A DNA stretch of 64,000 bases, from the NCBI GenBank assembly GCA_017535925.1, contig JAFXTD010000011.1:1-64000 (forward strand). Reading direction: 5' to 3'. Positions 1 through 6,240 of this stretch are shown piece after piece. Origin of the DNA: Selenomonadaceae bacterium (GTDB taxonomy: Bacteria > Bacillota > Negativicutes > Selenomonadales > Selenomonadaceae). A program made the translations under genes and the position numbers. How positions within the stretch are numbered: the stretch's first letter is position 1; every line of letters starts with the position of its first letter. The notes beneath the pieces were generated by a model, which saw only the letters and a list, made by a program, of their open reading frames with translations, had not been told where the DNA came from and did not search any database.

Positions 1-1
1 G

Positions 2-157
2 CATGACTTTGATTCAGAACTGTACAAACAACGCAACCTCGTTGAAAGATTTTTTCAGCGAATCAAGAATTACCGTCACATCTCTACTCGTTATGACAAA
101 TTGGCTTTTTGTTTTGAGAATTTCGTTTTACTCGCTGCTTGTGTTATTCACTTTTAA
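2..157 (+). CDS. IS5-type DDE transposase, C-terminal fragment (cut by window edge)
   Basis: This frame is open from the left edge and ends in TAA, giving 51 residues that begin HDFDSELYKQRN and continue LVERFFQRIKNYRHI. This is the C-terminal signature of IS4/IS5-group DDE transposases, which carry the catalytic Glu in a Y-x-x-R-N-x-V-E-R-F-F block. It closely parallels the decayed transposase at 26174-26605 (HDFDRELYKKRN, VVERFF). The stop codon lies inside the right terminal inverted repeat. The rest of the gene is outside the window, so whether it is intact cannot be judged. It is the likely source of the transposase that moves the MITEs in this window. Confidence 0.8.
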   Translation, partial: HDFDSELYKQRNLVERFFQRIKNYRHISTRYDKLAFCFENFVLLAACVIHF

Positions 158-175
158 TTTACCAACAGCCCCTAA
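156..175. repeat. Right terminal inverted repeat of the IS5-type element
   Basis: Read inward on the minus strand the end is GGGGCTGTTGGTAAATT, next to a YTAR-type target (CTAA). The same end sequence, with one to three changes, occurs at both ends of the MITEs at 1600-1819 and 28348-28501 and at one or both ends of three others. IS5 relatives commonly duplicate a YTAR tetranucleotide, which fits. Confidence 0.75.
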
Positions 176-587
176 ATCGCGTGGCGTCTTTTTCGTGCAG
201 ATACCAAATAATTTCCCATTTCCATTTGCGACCGACGGTGCCCTTGACGATAGAAACAGGGTCTTTGGGTGTTGAGTAATTCGCCGACACCGGTGTAAAC
301 GTCGAAACATTATCCATTCCGTCATTCATGTTGTAACCGTTAGGATATATTGAATTTAACTCGACCATCCAAAAAATTTCGCGTTCTCTGAGTTGTTTTA
401 TAGTCTTGCACTCTTCAATAACTTCCAGAGAAAAATTTTCCACGCCATACTTCTGAATTTCTTTGTCTACAAATAAATTTCCGCTTTTGTGTCCTCTAAA
501 GCGTTCTTCGACGGGGCGAATCGTTTGTCCGACATATTTTTTGCCGTTAATAATGTTCGTGATGAGATAAATTCTTCCAATACCCAT
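159..587 (-). CDS. GIY-YIG nuclease-family protein, 3' end replaced by an insertion sequence
   Basis: The N-terminus shows a GIY-YIG core: GRIYLITNIINGKKYVGQT supplies the two Tyr strands and is followed by an Arg in RFRGHK. A Glu (EREIFWM) lies near residue 70. The start has an AAGG/GTGAG ribosome site upstream. The last four codons (RGCW) and the stop are read from the terminal repeat of the neighbouring insertion sequence, so the native C-terminus is missing. Proteins with this fold that begin IYLITNxINGKxYVGQT often resemble phage or intron-encoded homing nucleases with a DNA-binding tail. A lone copy of this kind is usually mobile or phage-derived. The nuclease core may still fold; activity is uncertain. 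Confidence 0.7.
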   Translation of the reverse strand: MGIGRIYLITNIINGKKYVGQTIRPVEERFRGHKSGNLFVDKEIQKYGVENFSLEVIEECKTIKQLREREIFWMVELNSIYPNGYNMNDGMDNVSTFTPVSANYSTPKDPVSIVKGTVGRKWKWEIIWYLHEKDATRFRGCW

Positions 588-643
588 ATACTCACGCCTT
601 TCTTGACAAGCGCGGCGCGAGCGTTATAATAAATGCGGGAATG

Positions 644-700
644 GCTCTGTGCCGTGCTCATGATTGTTGTTCTAACGAATCAATCTTAGCACCACAGAGC
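644..700. other. Long imperfect hairpin between divergent genes
   Basis: The arms GCTCTGTG (644-651) and CACAGAGC (693-700) are perfectly complementary. The stem continues imperfectly inward (CGTGCT with AGCACC, ATGATTG with CAATCTT). A short T-rich run follows on the plus strand. It lies between the GIY-YIG gene and the DsbA-like gene. It could be a terminator, a small structured RNA or a relic of a mobile-element end. No coding frame covers it. Confidence 0.4.
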
Positions 701-747
701 TTTTCTTGTCAACAAAGCCTATTTTTTTCGACGGGAGATGAAACTCA

Positions 748-1665
748 ATGGACAATAAAATTTCTCTCGTGACTTTCACCGACCCGATGATGGGTTTGTC
801 TTATGAGTGCGAACCGATTTTCCGAAAGCTCGAAACACATTTTGCCGGCAAGATTGAATTTCATTACGTCATGAGCCTTTTGGTTCGCGATGTTTATGAA
901 ATGATTGACCCCGAAGATTTGAGATTCGGCAAGGAGGTCGCGATTAAAAATTATAACGCTCGCCTCGCCGAAATTTATCTTGCGGAAGAAAATTTGGGCG
1001 GTCTGCCAATCAATATGGACGGCTTCCAACTTTTTTCCGTTGATGAAATTTCTTCCGCGCCGCTGAATATCGCTTACAAAGCCGCGCAACTCGTTGACGC
1101 CGAAAAAGCCGACGAATTTTTGTACAGGTTGCGTTACGCCACGATTGTCGATTGCCGCCCGACGACGCGCCTCCAAGAAATTTTAAAAGTCGTCGTCAAG
1201 AGCGGTTTGGACATAAAAAAATTTCTCGCCGCGTACAACGACGGCAGCGCAGAAAAAAATTTTCAAAGCGATTTGCAAATTTGTCGGCGGCTCGGAATTC
1301 ATTACCTGCCAAGTTATTTGATTCAATACAAAGATAAAGGCGCGCTTGTTCAAAATCTGATCGACTTCGAAACTTTTGCCAAAATATTTTCTGATTTGAG
1401 CGGCGGGGAAATAAAACCCGTTCCTCCGCAAAAAAATATCGAAACTTTGCAAGATATATTGAAAACCCATCCTTTGATTTCGCATATTGAGTTGCGCGAG
1501 GCGTTCGGCTTCGTCGACACGGCTCAAGTCAGAAATTTTATAACACCTTTAATCGATTCCGGCGAAATAAAAATAATCGATACGGGGCGCGGTTGGTTCC
1601 TAGGGAGTGTTGGTAAATTAAACCGGCAGCTCCGATTAAGCGTTTCAATGACTTTTATATTTTAA
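748..1665 (+). CDS. DsbA-like thioredoxin-fold protein lacking CxxC, with a C-terminal winged-helix-like segment; 3' end altered by a MITE
   Basis: The N-terminal part resembles DsbA/FrnE/SpxH-type proteins. The opening SLVTFTDPMMGLSYECEP sits where family members read a strand followed by D-P-x-C-x-x-C. Here both cysteines are absent (MMGLSY). A cis-Pro-like loop follows at LGIHYLPSYLI. Residues from about 230 (TLQDILKTHPLISHIELREA) look like a winged-helix segment. From residue 285 on, the protein is encoded by the MITE that starts at 1600, so the natural C-terminus has been lost or replaced by about 21 MITE-encoded residues. The start is preceded by GGGAGATG. A redox role is unlikely without CxxC; an adaptor role like that of SpxH is only a guess. 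Confidence 0.55.
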   Translation: MDNKISLVTFTDPMMGLSYECEPIFRKLETHFAGKIEFHYVMSLLVRDVYEMIDPEDLRFGKEVAIKNYNARLAEIYLAEENLGGLPINMDGFQLFSVDEISSAPLNIAYKAAQLVDAEKADEFLYRLRYATIVDCRPTTRLQEILKVVVKSGLDIKKFLAAYNDGSAEKNFQSDLQICRRLGIHYLPSYLIQYKDKGALVQNLIDFETFAKIFSDLSGGEIKPVPPQKNIETLQDILKTHPLISHIELREAFGFVDTAQVRNFITPLIDSGEIKIIDTGRGWFLGSVGKLNRQLRLSVSMTFIF

Positions 1666-1819
1666 ATCTACTTTTCTTTTGCTGCGCCCAAAGTAGCTGT
1701 TAGTTATTAGCTGTTAGCTGTTAGAAAATTCTATTCAGCTAATCGCTAACAGCTGACAACTAAATTGTGCGGCCGGGTGTTCACTCACCGCTGCTTTTGA
1801 ATTTACCAACAACCCCTAG
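1600..1819. mobile_element. MITE-1 (220 bp) with IS5-type ends and CTAG flanks
   Basis: The left end reads CTAGGGAGTGTTGGTAAATT. The right end, inverted, reads CTAGGGGTTGTTGGTAAATT. Both flanks are CTAG. There is no reading frame inside. The interior shares blocks with the other copies (CCGATTAAGCGTTT, TTTTAAATCTACTTTTCTTT, CTCACCGCTGCTTTTGAA). It also holds an AGCTGTTAG-type tandem repeat. It ends the DsbA-like gene on its left and stops a few bases before the ribosome site of the oxidoreductase gene on its right. Confidence 0.8.
1695..1762. repeat. Short tandem/inverted AGCTGTTAG repeat inside MITE-1
   Basis: Units of TAGCTGTTAG and TTAGCTGTTAG run in one direction, then AGCTAATCGCTAACAGCTGA in the other, so the block can fold back on itself. 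The same unit recurs at 28756-28799 and 58536-58571 and, in part, just right of MITE-5. Confidence 0.7.
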
Positions 1820-1840
1820 AAAAAATTGGGAGGTTTTAAC

Positions 1841-2854
1841 ATGAAAAATCTTTTTGACGCGGTGGAGCTGAAGAATTTGCATTTGAAAAATCGTCTGGTG
1901 CGTTCGGCGACATGGGAAGGCATTGCGGATTTCGACGGCGCAATTTCAAACGACACTTACGAAATTTATCACGAACTTGCGGCGGGCGGAGTCGGCGCGA
2001 TTATCACCGGCTTCACGAGCGTGGCGAACAACGATTTTTATTTCGGCGGCATGATGAGACTTTCGGACAACAAATTGATTCCGCAATACAAAAAGCTCGT
2101 CGAAATTATTCACGCGGAAAATTGCGCGGCGATAAGTCAGCTTGCACTCGGCGCATTTTACGATAGAAATTTCGTTGAAGTTTCCGAAAATAATTTGTCG
2201 ACCGAGGATGTTCGCGAAGTTATAAAAATGTTCGTCGACGCGGCTGTTCGCGCTGAAATTTGCGGCTTTGACGGCGTTCAAATTCACGCGGCGCATTTCT
2301 TCTTCTTGAGCAGATTTATCAGCCCGCTTGTCAATCACAGGGCAGACGAATTCGGCGGCTCGACGGCGGCTCGTGCAAAAATTTTACTCGATATTCTTCG
2401 CGGCATAAAAACTTCCGCGCCGAAACTTCACGTCACGATAAAAATTAACTCAAGCGATTTCACAAGCGGCGGACTCAATGAAAATGAGAGCCTCGAAATT
2501 TGTAAACTGCTCGCGGCGGCAGGAATTGATTCAATCGAAGTGAGCGGCAACGGAACTTCGGTCGGCGGAATTAAAGCGGGCGTCAACGAGGGATATTTTG
2601 CAAACTTCGCAGCGCGGCTTGCCGATGAAGTCAACGTTCCGATAATTTGCGTCGGCGGTTGGCGCAGTCGTCAAGTCATGGAAAATTTTTTGAATCAAAC
2701 GCAAGTTGAATTGTTGAGTTTATCGCGCCCGCTGATTCGTGAACCCGACTTGCCGAAAAAAATTTTTGCCGATAAAAATTTCGTTTCAAAATGCGTTTCG
2801 TGCAATGCCTGCTACCGAACTGCCGCGCACCGTTGCATATTTGAGAGGCGATAA
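1841..2854 (+). CDS. Old Yellow Enzyme-family NADH:flavin oxidoreductase
   Basis: A TIM-barrel FMN enzyme of the OYE family. Visible marks are the N-terminal strand LKNRLVRSATWEG, the central QIHAAHFFFLSRFISPLVN with the active-site His block, the NHRADEFGGS motif, and a phosphate-binding end SLSRPLIREPDLP. The C-terminal CVSCNACY resembles the start of the cysteine motif used by 2,4-dienoyl-CoA reductase relatives. The usual second domain for FAD/NADH is absent, so this is the short form. The start chosen is ATG at 1841, eight bases after GGGAGG; an upstream in-frame TTG overlaps the ribosome site. The substrate, probably an enone or similar electrophile, cannot be read from sequence. The stop is one base before the next start, so the pair is probably co-transcribed. 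Confidence 0.85.
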   Translation: MKNLFDAVELKNLHLKNRLVRSATWEGIADFDGAISNDTYEIYHELAAGGVGAIITGFTSVANNDFYFGGMMRLSDNKLIPQYKKLVEIIHAENCAAISQLALGAFYDRNFVEVSENNLSTEDVREVIKMFVDAAVRAEICGFDGVQIHAAHFFFLSRFISPLVNHRADEFGGSTAARAKILLDILRGIKTSAPKLHVTIKINSSDFTSGGLNENESLEICKLLAAAGIDSIEVSGNGTSVGGIKAGVNEGYFANFAARLADEVNVPIICVGGWRSRQVMENFLNQTQVELLSLSRPLIREPDLPKKIFADKNFVSKCVSCNACYRTAAHRCIFERR

Positions 2855-2855
2855 C

Positions 2856-3698
2856 ATGGAAAATCTTGATGTGGCGACGCGGCGAGGCACCGTCTTGAAC
2901 GGCGTCCTCTTCCCCGCGAAAAAATCCGATACCGTCGTCATTGCGATAACCGGCATTCACGGAAACTTTTACTCAAATCCTTTTTATTACAACATAGGCG
3001 ACACGTTGAGCGCGAACGGAATTGATTTTATCTACGCGCAGACAAACGACGCGCTCGGAGAGATTGAAACTTACAACGTCAAGACTTCGCAAAAAGAACT
3101 TATCGGCTCTTGGAACGAAAGATTTTCCTACACCGAAGAGGACATTGACGCTTACCTCGACTACGCCGCAAAAAATTATCGTCACGTGATTTTGGCGGGT
3201 CATTCGCTCGGCGCGAACAAAGTCATTTATTATCTTTCGAAGCACCACGACAAAAAACGCGTTGAGAAATTTATTTTGATGAGCCCCGCGAATTTGGCGC
3301 ACATGATGAGCAATGTCAGCGACGGTGAAAAAGATTTTATTGAGAAGCTCGTTCGCTACGGGCAAGGCGAAAAAATTTTGCCGTTTTATTTTATGGGTTG
3401 GGTCGTTTGCACGGCGAACACCGCACACGATTGGTTGAGCGGCATTTTGGACAACGCGAGCGGAAATTTTTCACAGCTTGAGCAGATAAATCACAGCGGC
3501 GCGTTGATAATCGGCACCTACGACAATTTCACTGACGGCGACCCCGTCGGCTTCCTGAAAAATATAAATTCGCACATGCCGACCGCGAAGGATAACAAAT
3601 TAATTTTTATCGAGCGAACGGGTCACACTTATCAACAGAAACAAAAGGACATTGCCGAGATAATTTTAAAGCTTGCGGTCGATTGGACGAAACATTAG
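2856..3698 (+). CDS. Alpha/beta-hydrolase (DUF1749-like)
   Basis: A 280-residue alpha/beta hydrolase. An oxyanion-side segment ITGIHGNFYSNPF is followed by a nucleophile elbow LAGHSLGANK. A candidate Asp lies in TYDNFTDGD and a C-terminal His in GHTYQQK, giving a plausible Ser-Asp-His triad. No signal peptide is seen, so it should be cytoplasmic. The ATG at 2856 follows the oxidoreductase stop by one base, with GAGGCG upstream. A longer in-frame reading from 2739 overlaps the oxidoreductase and is unlikely. The stop TAG is part of the TTAG target where MITE-2 begins. The substrate is unknown. Confidence 0.75.
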   Translation: MENLDVATRRGTVLNGVLFPAKKSDTVVIAITGIHGNFYSNPFYYNIGDTLSANGIDFIYAQTNDALGEIETYNVKTSQKELIGSWNERFSYTEEDIDAYLDYAAKNYRHVILAGHSLGANKVIYYLSKHHDKKRVEKFILMSPANLAHMMSNVSDGEKDFIEKLVRYGQGEKILPFYFMGWVVCTANTAHDWLSGILDNASGNFSQLEQINHSGALIIGTYDNFTDGDPVGFLKNINSHMPTAKDNKLIFIERTGHTYQQKQKDIAEIILKLAVDWTKH

Positions 3699-3917
3699 AA
3701 CGTGTTGGTAAATAAAAAGCAGCGGGTAGCGAGTGCCCGGCCGTCATGGATGACGGCCGCCCGCAATAAAAACATGGATGTTTTTTTGCGGGTCAAACGC
3801 CCTTTTCTTTTGCTACTTTTCTTTTGGGCGCAACAAAAGAAAAGTAGAAGACAATACAAAAATAATTTAAACGTTCAATCGAAGCCGTCGGTTGAATTTA
3901 CCAACACACTCAATCAA
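3695..3917. mobile_element. MITE-2 (about 220 bp) with IS5-type ends
   Basis: The left end reads GTGTTGGTAAAT after TTAG. The right end reads AATTTACCAACACACTC. The interior contains two hairpins: CGGCCGTCATGGATGACGGCCG, and CTACTTTTCTTT pairing with AAAGAAAAGTAG. Both recur in MITE-5. The target includes the stop codon of the hydrolase gene. The element ends just upstream of the bioY promoter. Confidence 0.75.
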
Positions 3918-3957
3918 AGGGTACGCCTCCGATTTTTGAGACGGCTCTTTTTTTTGC

Positions 3958-4009
3958 GTTTACAGTAAACAATCAAATCGTTGACGTTGACAATAGCCTC
4001 CTGTATAAT
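3958..4009 (+). promoter_or_regulatory. bioY promoter with an upstream palindrome
   Basis: TTGACG (3981-3986) and TATAAT (4004-4009) are 17 bases apart, a strong sigma-A-type promoter. Just upstream lies the palindrome GTTTAC-A-GTAAAC (3958-3970). In many bacteria biotin genes are repressed by BirA at an interrupted palindrome with GTTAAC/GTTTAC-like arms. The arms fit loosely but the spacing does not, so BirA control is only a possibility. Confidence 0.6.
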
Positions 4010-4044
4010 CGACGCGTTGACGAAATTCACGGGAGGAAACCTTC

Positions 4045-4584
4045 ATGCAAAACGATAAAGTAAGAGACTTGACAAAGATGGCAATGTGCGTTGCGTTGTG
4101 CTGCGCGACGGCATATATCTCGTTCCCGTTGCCGTTCACGCCCGGTTATGTGACGGCGTTGACGTTCGCGCTTAGCTTGTCGGCTTATCTTTTGACGCCT
4201 CGCCAAACGTTCACGGTGATTTTAATTTACATTTTGATGGGAGCGGTCGGCTTACCGGTATTCGCGGGCGGCGAGGGCTTGAGTCGATTGCTCGGCCCTG
4301 CGGGAGGATTTTATTTCGGTTGGCTCATCGCTTATCCGCTGTTGAGTTTGGCAAAAGGAACGCCTCCGCATTTCAAACGATACATGACGGCAAATATTTT
4401 AATCGCGGTGCCGATAACTTACGTGGGCGGATTAATTTCAATGATGCTCGTGCTTGACGTGAACTTGTGGCAGGCAATGACACCGGCGGTTTTGCCGTTC
4501 ATACCGGGCGACCTCATGAAGGCGACAGCTGCGGCACTCTTGGGCGTCAAGTTGCAAAAAATTTTGGGAGGTCAAGGCTTGTGA
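4045..4584 (+). CDS. bioY: Biotin ECF transporter substrate-binding protein BioY
   Basis: A 179-residue membrane protein with about six hydrophobic segments. It carries the BioY hallmark GLPVFAGGEGLSRLLGPAGG. BioY binds biotin in the membrane and normally works with an energy-coupling module (EcfT plus two ATPases), which is not in this window. GGGAGG precedes the ATG. The stop overlaps the GTG start of bioB (GTGA), showing a two-gene operon for uptake and synthesis of biotin. Confidence 0.93.
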   Translation: MQNDKVRDLTKMAMCVALCCATAYISFPLPFTPGYVTALTFALSLSAYLLTPRQTFTVILIYILMGAVGLPVFAGGEGLSRLLGPAGGFYFGWLIAYPLLSLAKGTPPHFKRYMTANILIAVPITYVGGLISMMLVLDVNLWQAMTPAVLPFIPGDLMKATAAALLGVKLQKILGGQGL

Positions 4585-5537
4585 AGATTGCGGAAAAAAT
4601 TATCGGCGGTCAACGACTTACACCCGACGACGATTTGAAATTTTTATTGACGACGCCGCTTGAGGAATTGCAGGCGGGCGCGGCTCTGATTCAAAAAAAA
4701 TTTTGCGGCAACCATATCGACTTGTGCACAATCATTAACGGCAAAAGCGGACGTTGCAGCGAAAATTGCAAATATTGCGCTCAATCTGCGCGGCACAAAA
4801 CCGGCATTGACGAATACGATTTCCTCCCGACGGAAAAAATTTTGAAAGTCGCGCTTGCCAATGAACGGGCGGGCGTTAATCGCTTTTCAATCGTGACGAG
4901 CGGACGTGCTCTTGACGGAAAAAATTTCGAGCGGGCGATTGAAACTTACAAAGTCTTAAAAAATATTTTAAAGATTGATTTATGCGCCTCTCACGGAATT
5001 TTATCGGGCGAACAACTTCAACGGCTCAAGGCGGCGGGCGTCAAACGTTATCATCACAACTTGGAGACTTCGCGCAGATTTTTTCCGCACATTTGCACCA
5101 CGCACACCTTCGAAGACCGAATCAACACGATTAAACTTGCTCAAGAAGTCGGCTTGGAAGTTTGCAGCGGCGGGATAATCGGTATGGGCGAAACTTGGCA
5201 AGACAGAATCGATTTGGCGTTTGAACTTGCCGCGCTTGAGATAAAATCCATTCCGATTAATATTTTGACGGCGATTAAAGGAACGCCGCTTGAAAATTTA
5301 AAAACTCTGTCGCCTGAAGAAATTTTGCGCACGATTGCAATTTTCCGCTACATAAATCCGACTGCCGACGTTCGTTTTGCTGCCGGAAGAAAATTTCTTC
5401 CCGACAACGGTTCGTCTGCGCTTTTGAACGGTGCCTCCGCCGCAATTACAGGAAATATGTTGACGACGCCGAATAACAACGTTCAAAGCGACTTAAAACT
5501 TTTGGCTGAACTCGGTTTGACAAATAAGGAGGAATGA
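4581..5537 (+). CDS. bioB: Biotin synthase
   Basis: A radical-SAM enzyme that inserts sulfur into dethiobiotin. The [4Fe-4S] motif is in CSENCKYCAQSARH. Other BioB marks are YHHNLETS, SGGIIGMGE and the late AAGRKFLP block. Its 318 residues are the usual length. The start GTG at 4581 overlaps the bioY stop and has GGGAGG upstream; the longer in-frame extension would run through bioY and is rejected. The other biotin genes (bioA, bioD, bioF) are not in the window, so they lie elsewhere or the cell imports precursors. Confidence 0.95.
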   Translation: MKIAEKIIGGQRLTPDDDLKFLLTTPLEELQAGAALIQKKFCGNHIDLCTIINGKSGRCSENCKYCAQSARHKTGIDEYDFLPTEKILKVALANERAGVNRFSIVTSGRALDGKNFERAIETYKVLKNILKIDLCASHGILSGEQLQRLKAAGVKRYHHNLETSRRFFPHICTTHTFEDRINTIKLAQEVGLEVCSGGIIGMGETWQDRIDLAFELAALEIKSIPINILTAIKGTPLENLKTLSPEEILRTIAIFRYINPTADVRFAAGRKFLPDNGSSALLNGASAAITGNMLTTPNNNVQSDLKLLAELGLTNKEE

Positions 5538-5540
5538 TTT

Positions 5541-5921
5541 ATGAGCAGGCTTTTGATTTCGGACGACAAAAAATCTGTTGTCATGTTGATTAACGGCGGC
5601 GGACAGGATATTTCGGCAGGCGGAAAGCCCATGAATTTTCTCAAGGCAAACACAACCGACGCCGCGCAGGAAAAACACGTCCCGCAAGTGACCGTCGACG
5701 GCAAAAAAGTTATCGTCAAGGTCGGCAGCGTCGAGCACCCAATGACGGACGCGCATTTGATTCAATGGATTTACCTTCAAACAAAAAAAGGCGGGCAATA
5801 CGTCCACCTCACGGCAAGCGATAAGCCCGAAGCCGAATTCATTGTTGCGGACGGCGACGAACCTCTTGCCGCTTACGAATTTTGCAACCTGCACGGACTT
5901 TGGATGGCAAAAATCGCTTAA
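5541..5921 (+). CDS. Superoxide reductase, class III-like (centre I cysteines lost)
   Basis: The C-terminal domain has the full catalytic iron site of superoxide reductase: Glu44 and His46 in EKHVP, His66 in HPM, His72, Cys115 and His118 in CNLHG. The N-terminal 35 residues still align with the desulforedoxin domain of desulfoferrodoxin (VVMLINGGGQDISAGGKPMNFL). All four rubredoxin-type cysteines are replaced, by S/K at the first pair and A/G at the second. This is the pattern of class III enzymes such as that of Treponema. It reduces superoxide to peroxide in the cytoplasm of anaerobes. The gene begins four bases after bioB, with AAGGAGGAA upstream. Confidence 0.88.
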   Translation: MSRLLISDDKKSVVMLINGGGQDISAGGKPMNFLKANTTDAAQEKHVPQVTVDGKKVIVKVGSVEHPMTDAHLIQWIYLQTKKGGQYVHLTASDKPEAEFIVADGDEPLAAYEFCNLHGLWMAKIA

Positions 5922-5936
5922 TCGGAGGCGATTGTC

Positions 5937-6191
5937 ATGGCAAAAAAAAAGGACAAGAATCTCGACGAACGCGTCACGAACTTGGAAAAGCAAGTAGCTG
6001 TCGTGGTGACAAAGGTAGATGCACTTTCGGAAAAAGTCGATTCGGTCGTTAATGAAATGCGGGCAAGTCGGGCGCGTCAAGATGAGGATATGCGGGAAAT
6101 CCGCACTGCACTCAACAACAACGTGCGCAACATGTTTTTCACCTTGATAATCGGCGTCGGTGCAATGGTCGTCGCTGTCCTTATGAAGTAA
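5937..6191 (+). CDS. Small coiled-coil protein with a C-terminal membrane anchor
   Basis: 84 residues. A basic start (MAKKKDK) is followed by a heptad-repeat region about residues 8-55 (LDERVTNLEKQVAVVVTKVD), then one hydrophobic helix at the end (FFTLIIGVGAMVVAVLM). The layout resembles phage XhlA-type and other tail-anchored coiled-coil proteins, but no family can be named safely. It follows the superoxide reductase by 15 bases with CGGAGG upstream, so it is probably co-transcribed. A terminator follows. Confidence 0.6.
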   Translation: MAKKKDKNLDERVTNLEKQVAVVVTKVDALSEKVDSVVNEMRASRARQDEDMREIRTALNNNVRNMFFTLIIGVGAMVVAVLMK

Positions 6192-6211
6192 AAATTTTTT
6201 CAACAAAAAAA

Positions 6212-6240
6212 TCCCCGTCAATCGGCGGGGAAATTTTTTT
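6212..6240. terminator. Bidirectional intrinsic terminator
   Basis: The stem CCCCG...CGGGG is flanked by A-run and T-run on opposite sides. It serves both the rightward biotin/superoxide reductase unit and the leftward topB gene. Confidence 0.8.

Noticed and set aside
2739..2855. Upstream extension of the hydrolase frame into the oxidoreductase gene
   Set aside because: It overlaps the end of the OYE gene in another frame; the ATG at 2856 has a ribosome site and matches the fold start.
4467..4580. N-terminal extension of BioB through the end of bioY
   Set aside because: No homology to BioB, and GTG 4581 overlaps the bioY stop in the usual way.
5493..6221. 242-residue minus-strand frame opposite the superoxide reductase
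   Set aside because: It is a mirror frame of a gene with clear catalytic motifs and has no homology of its own.
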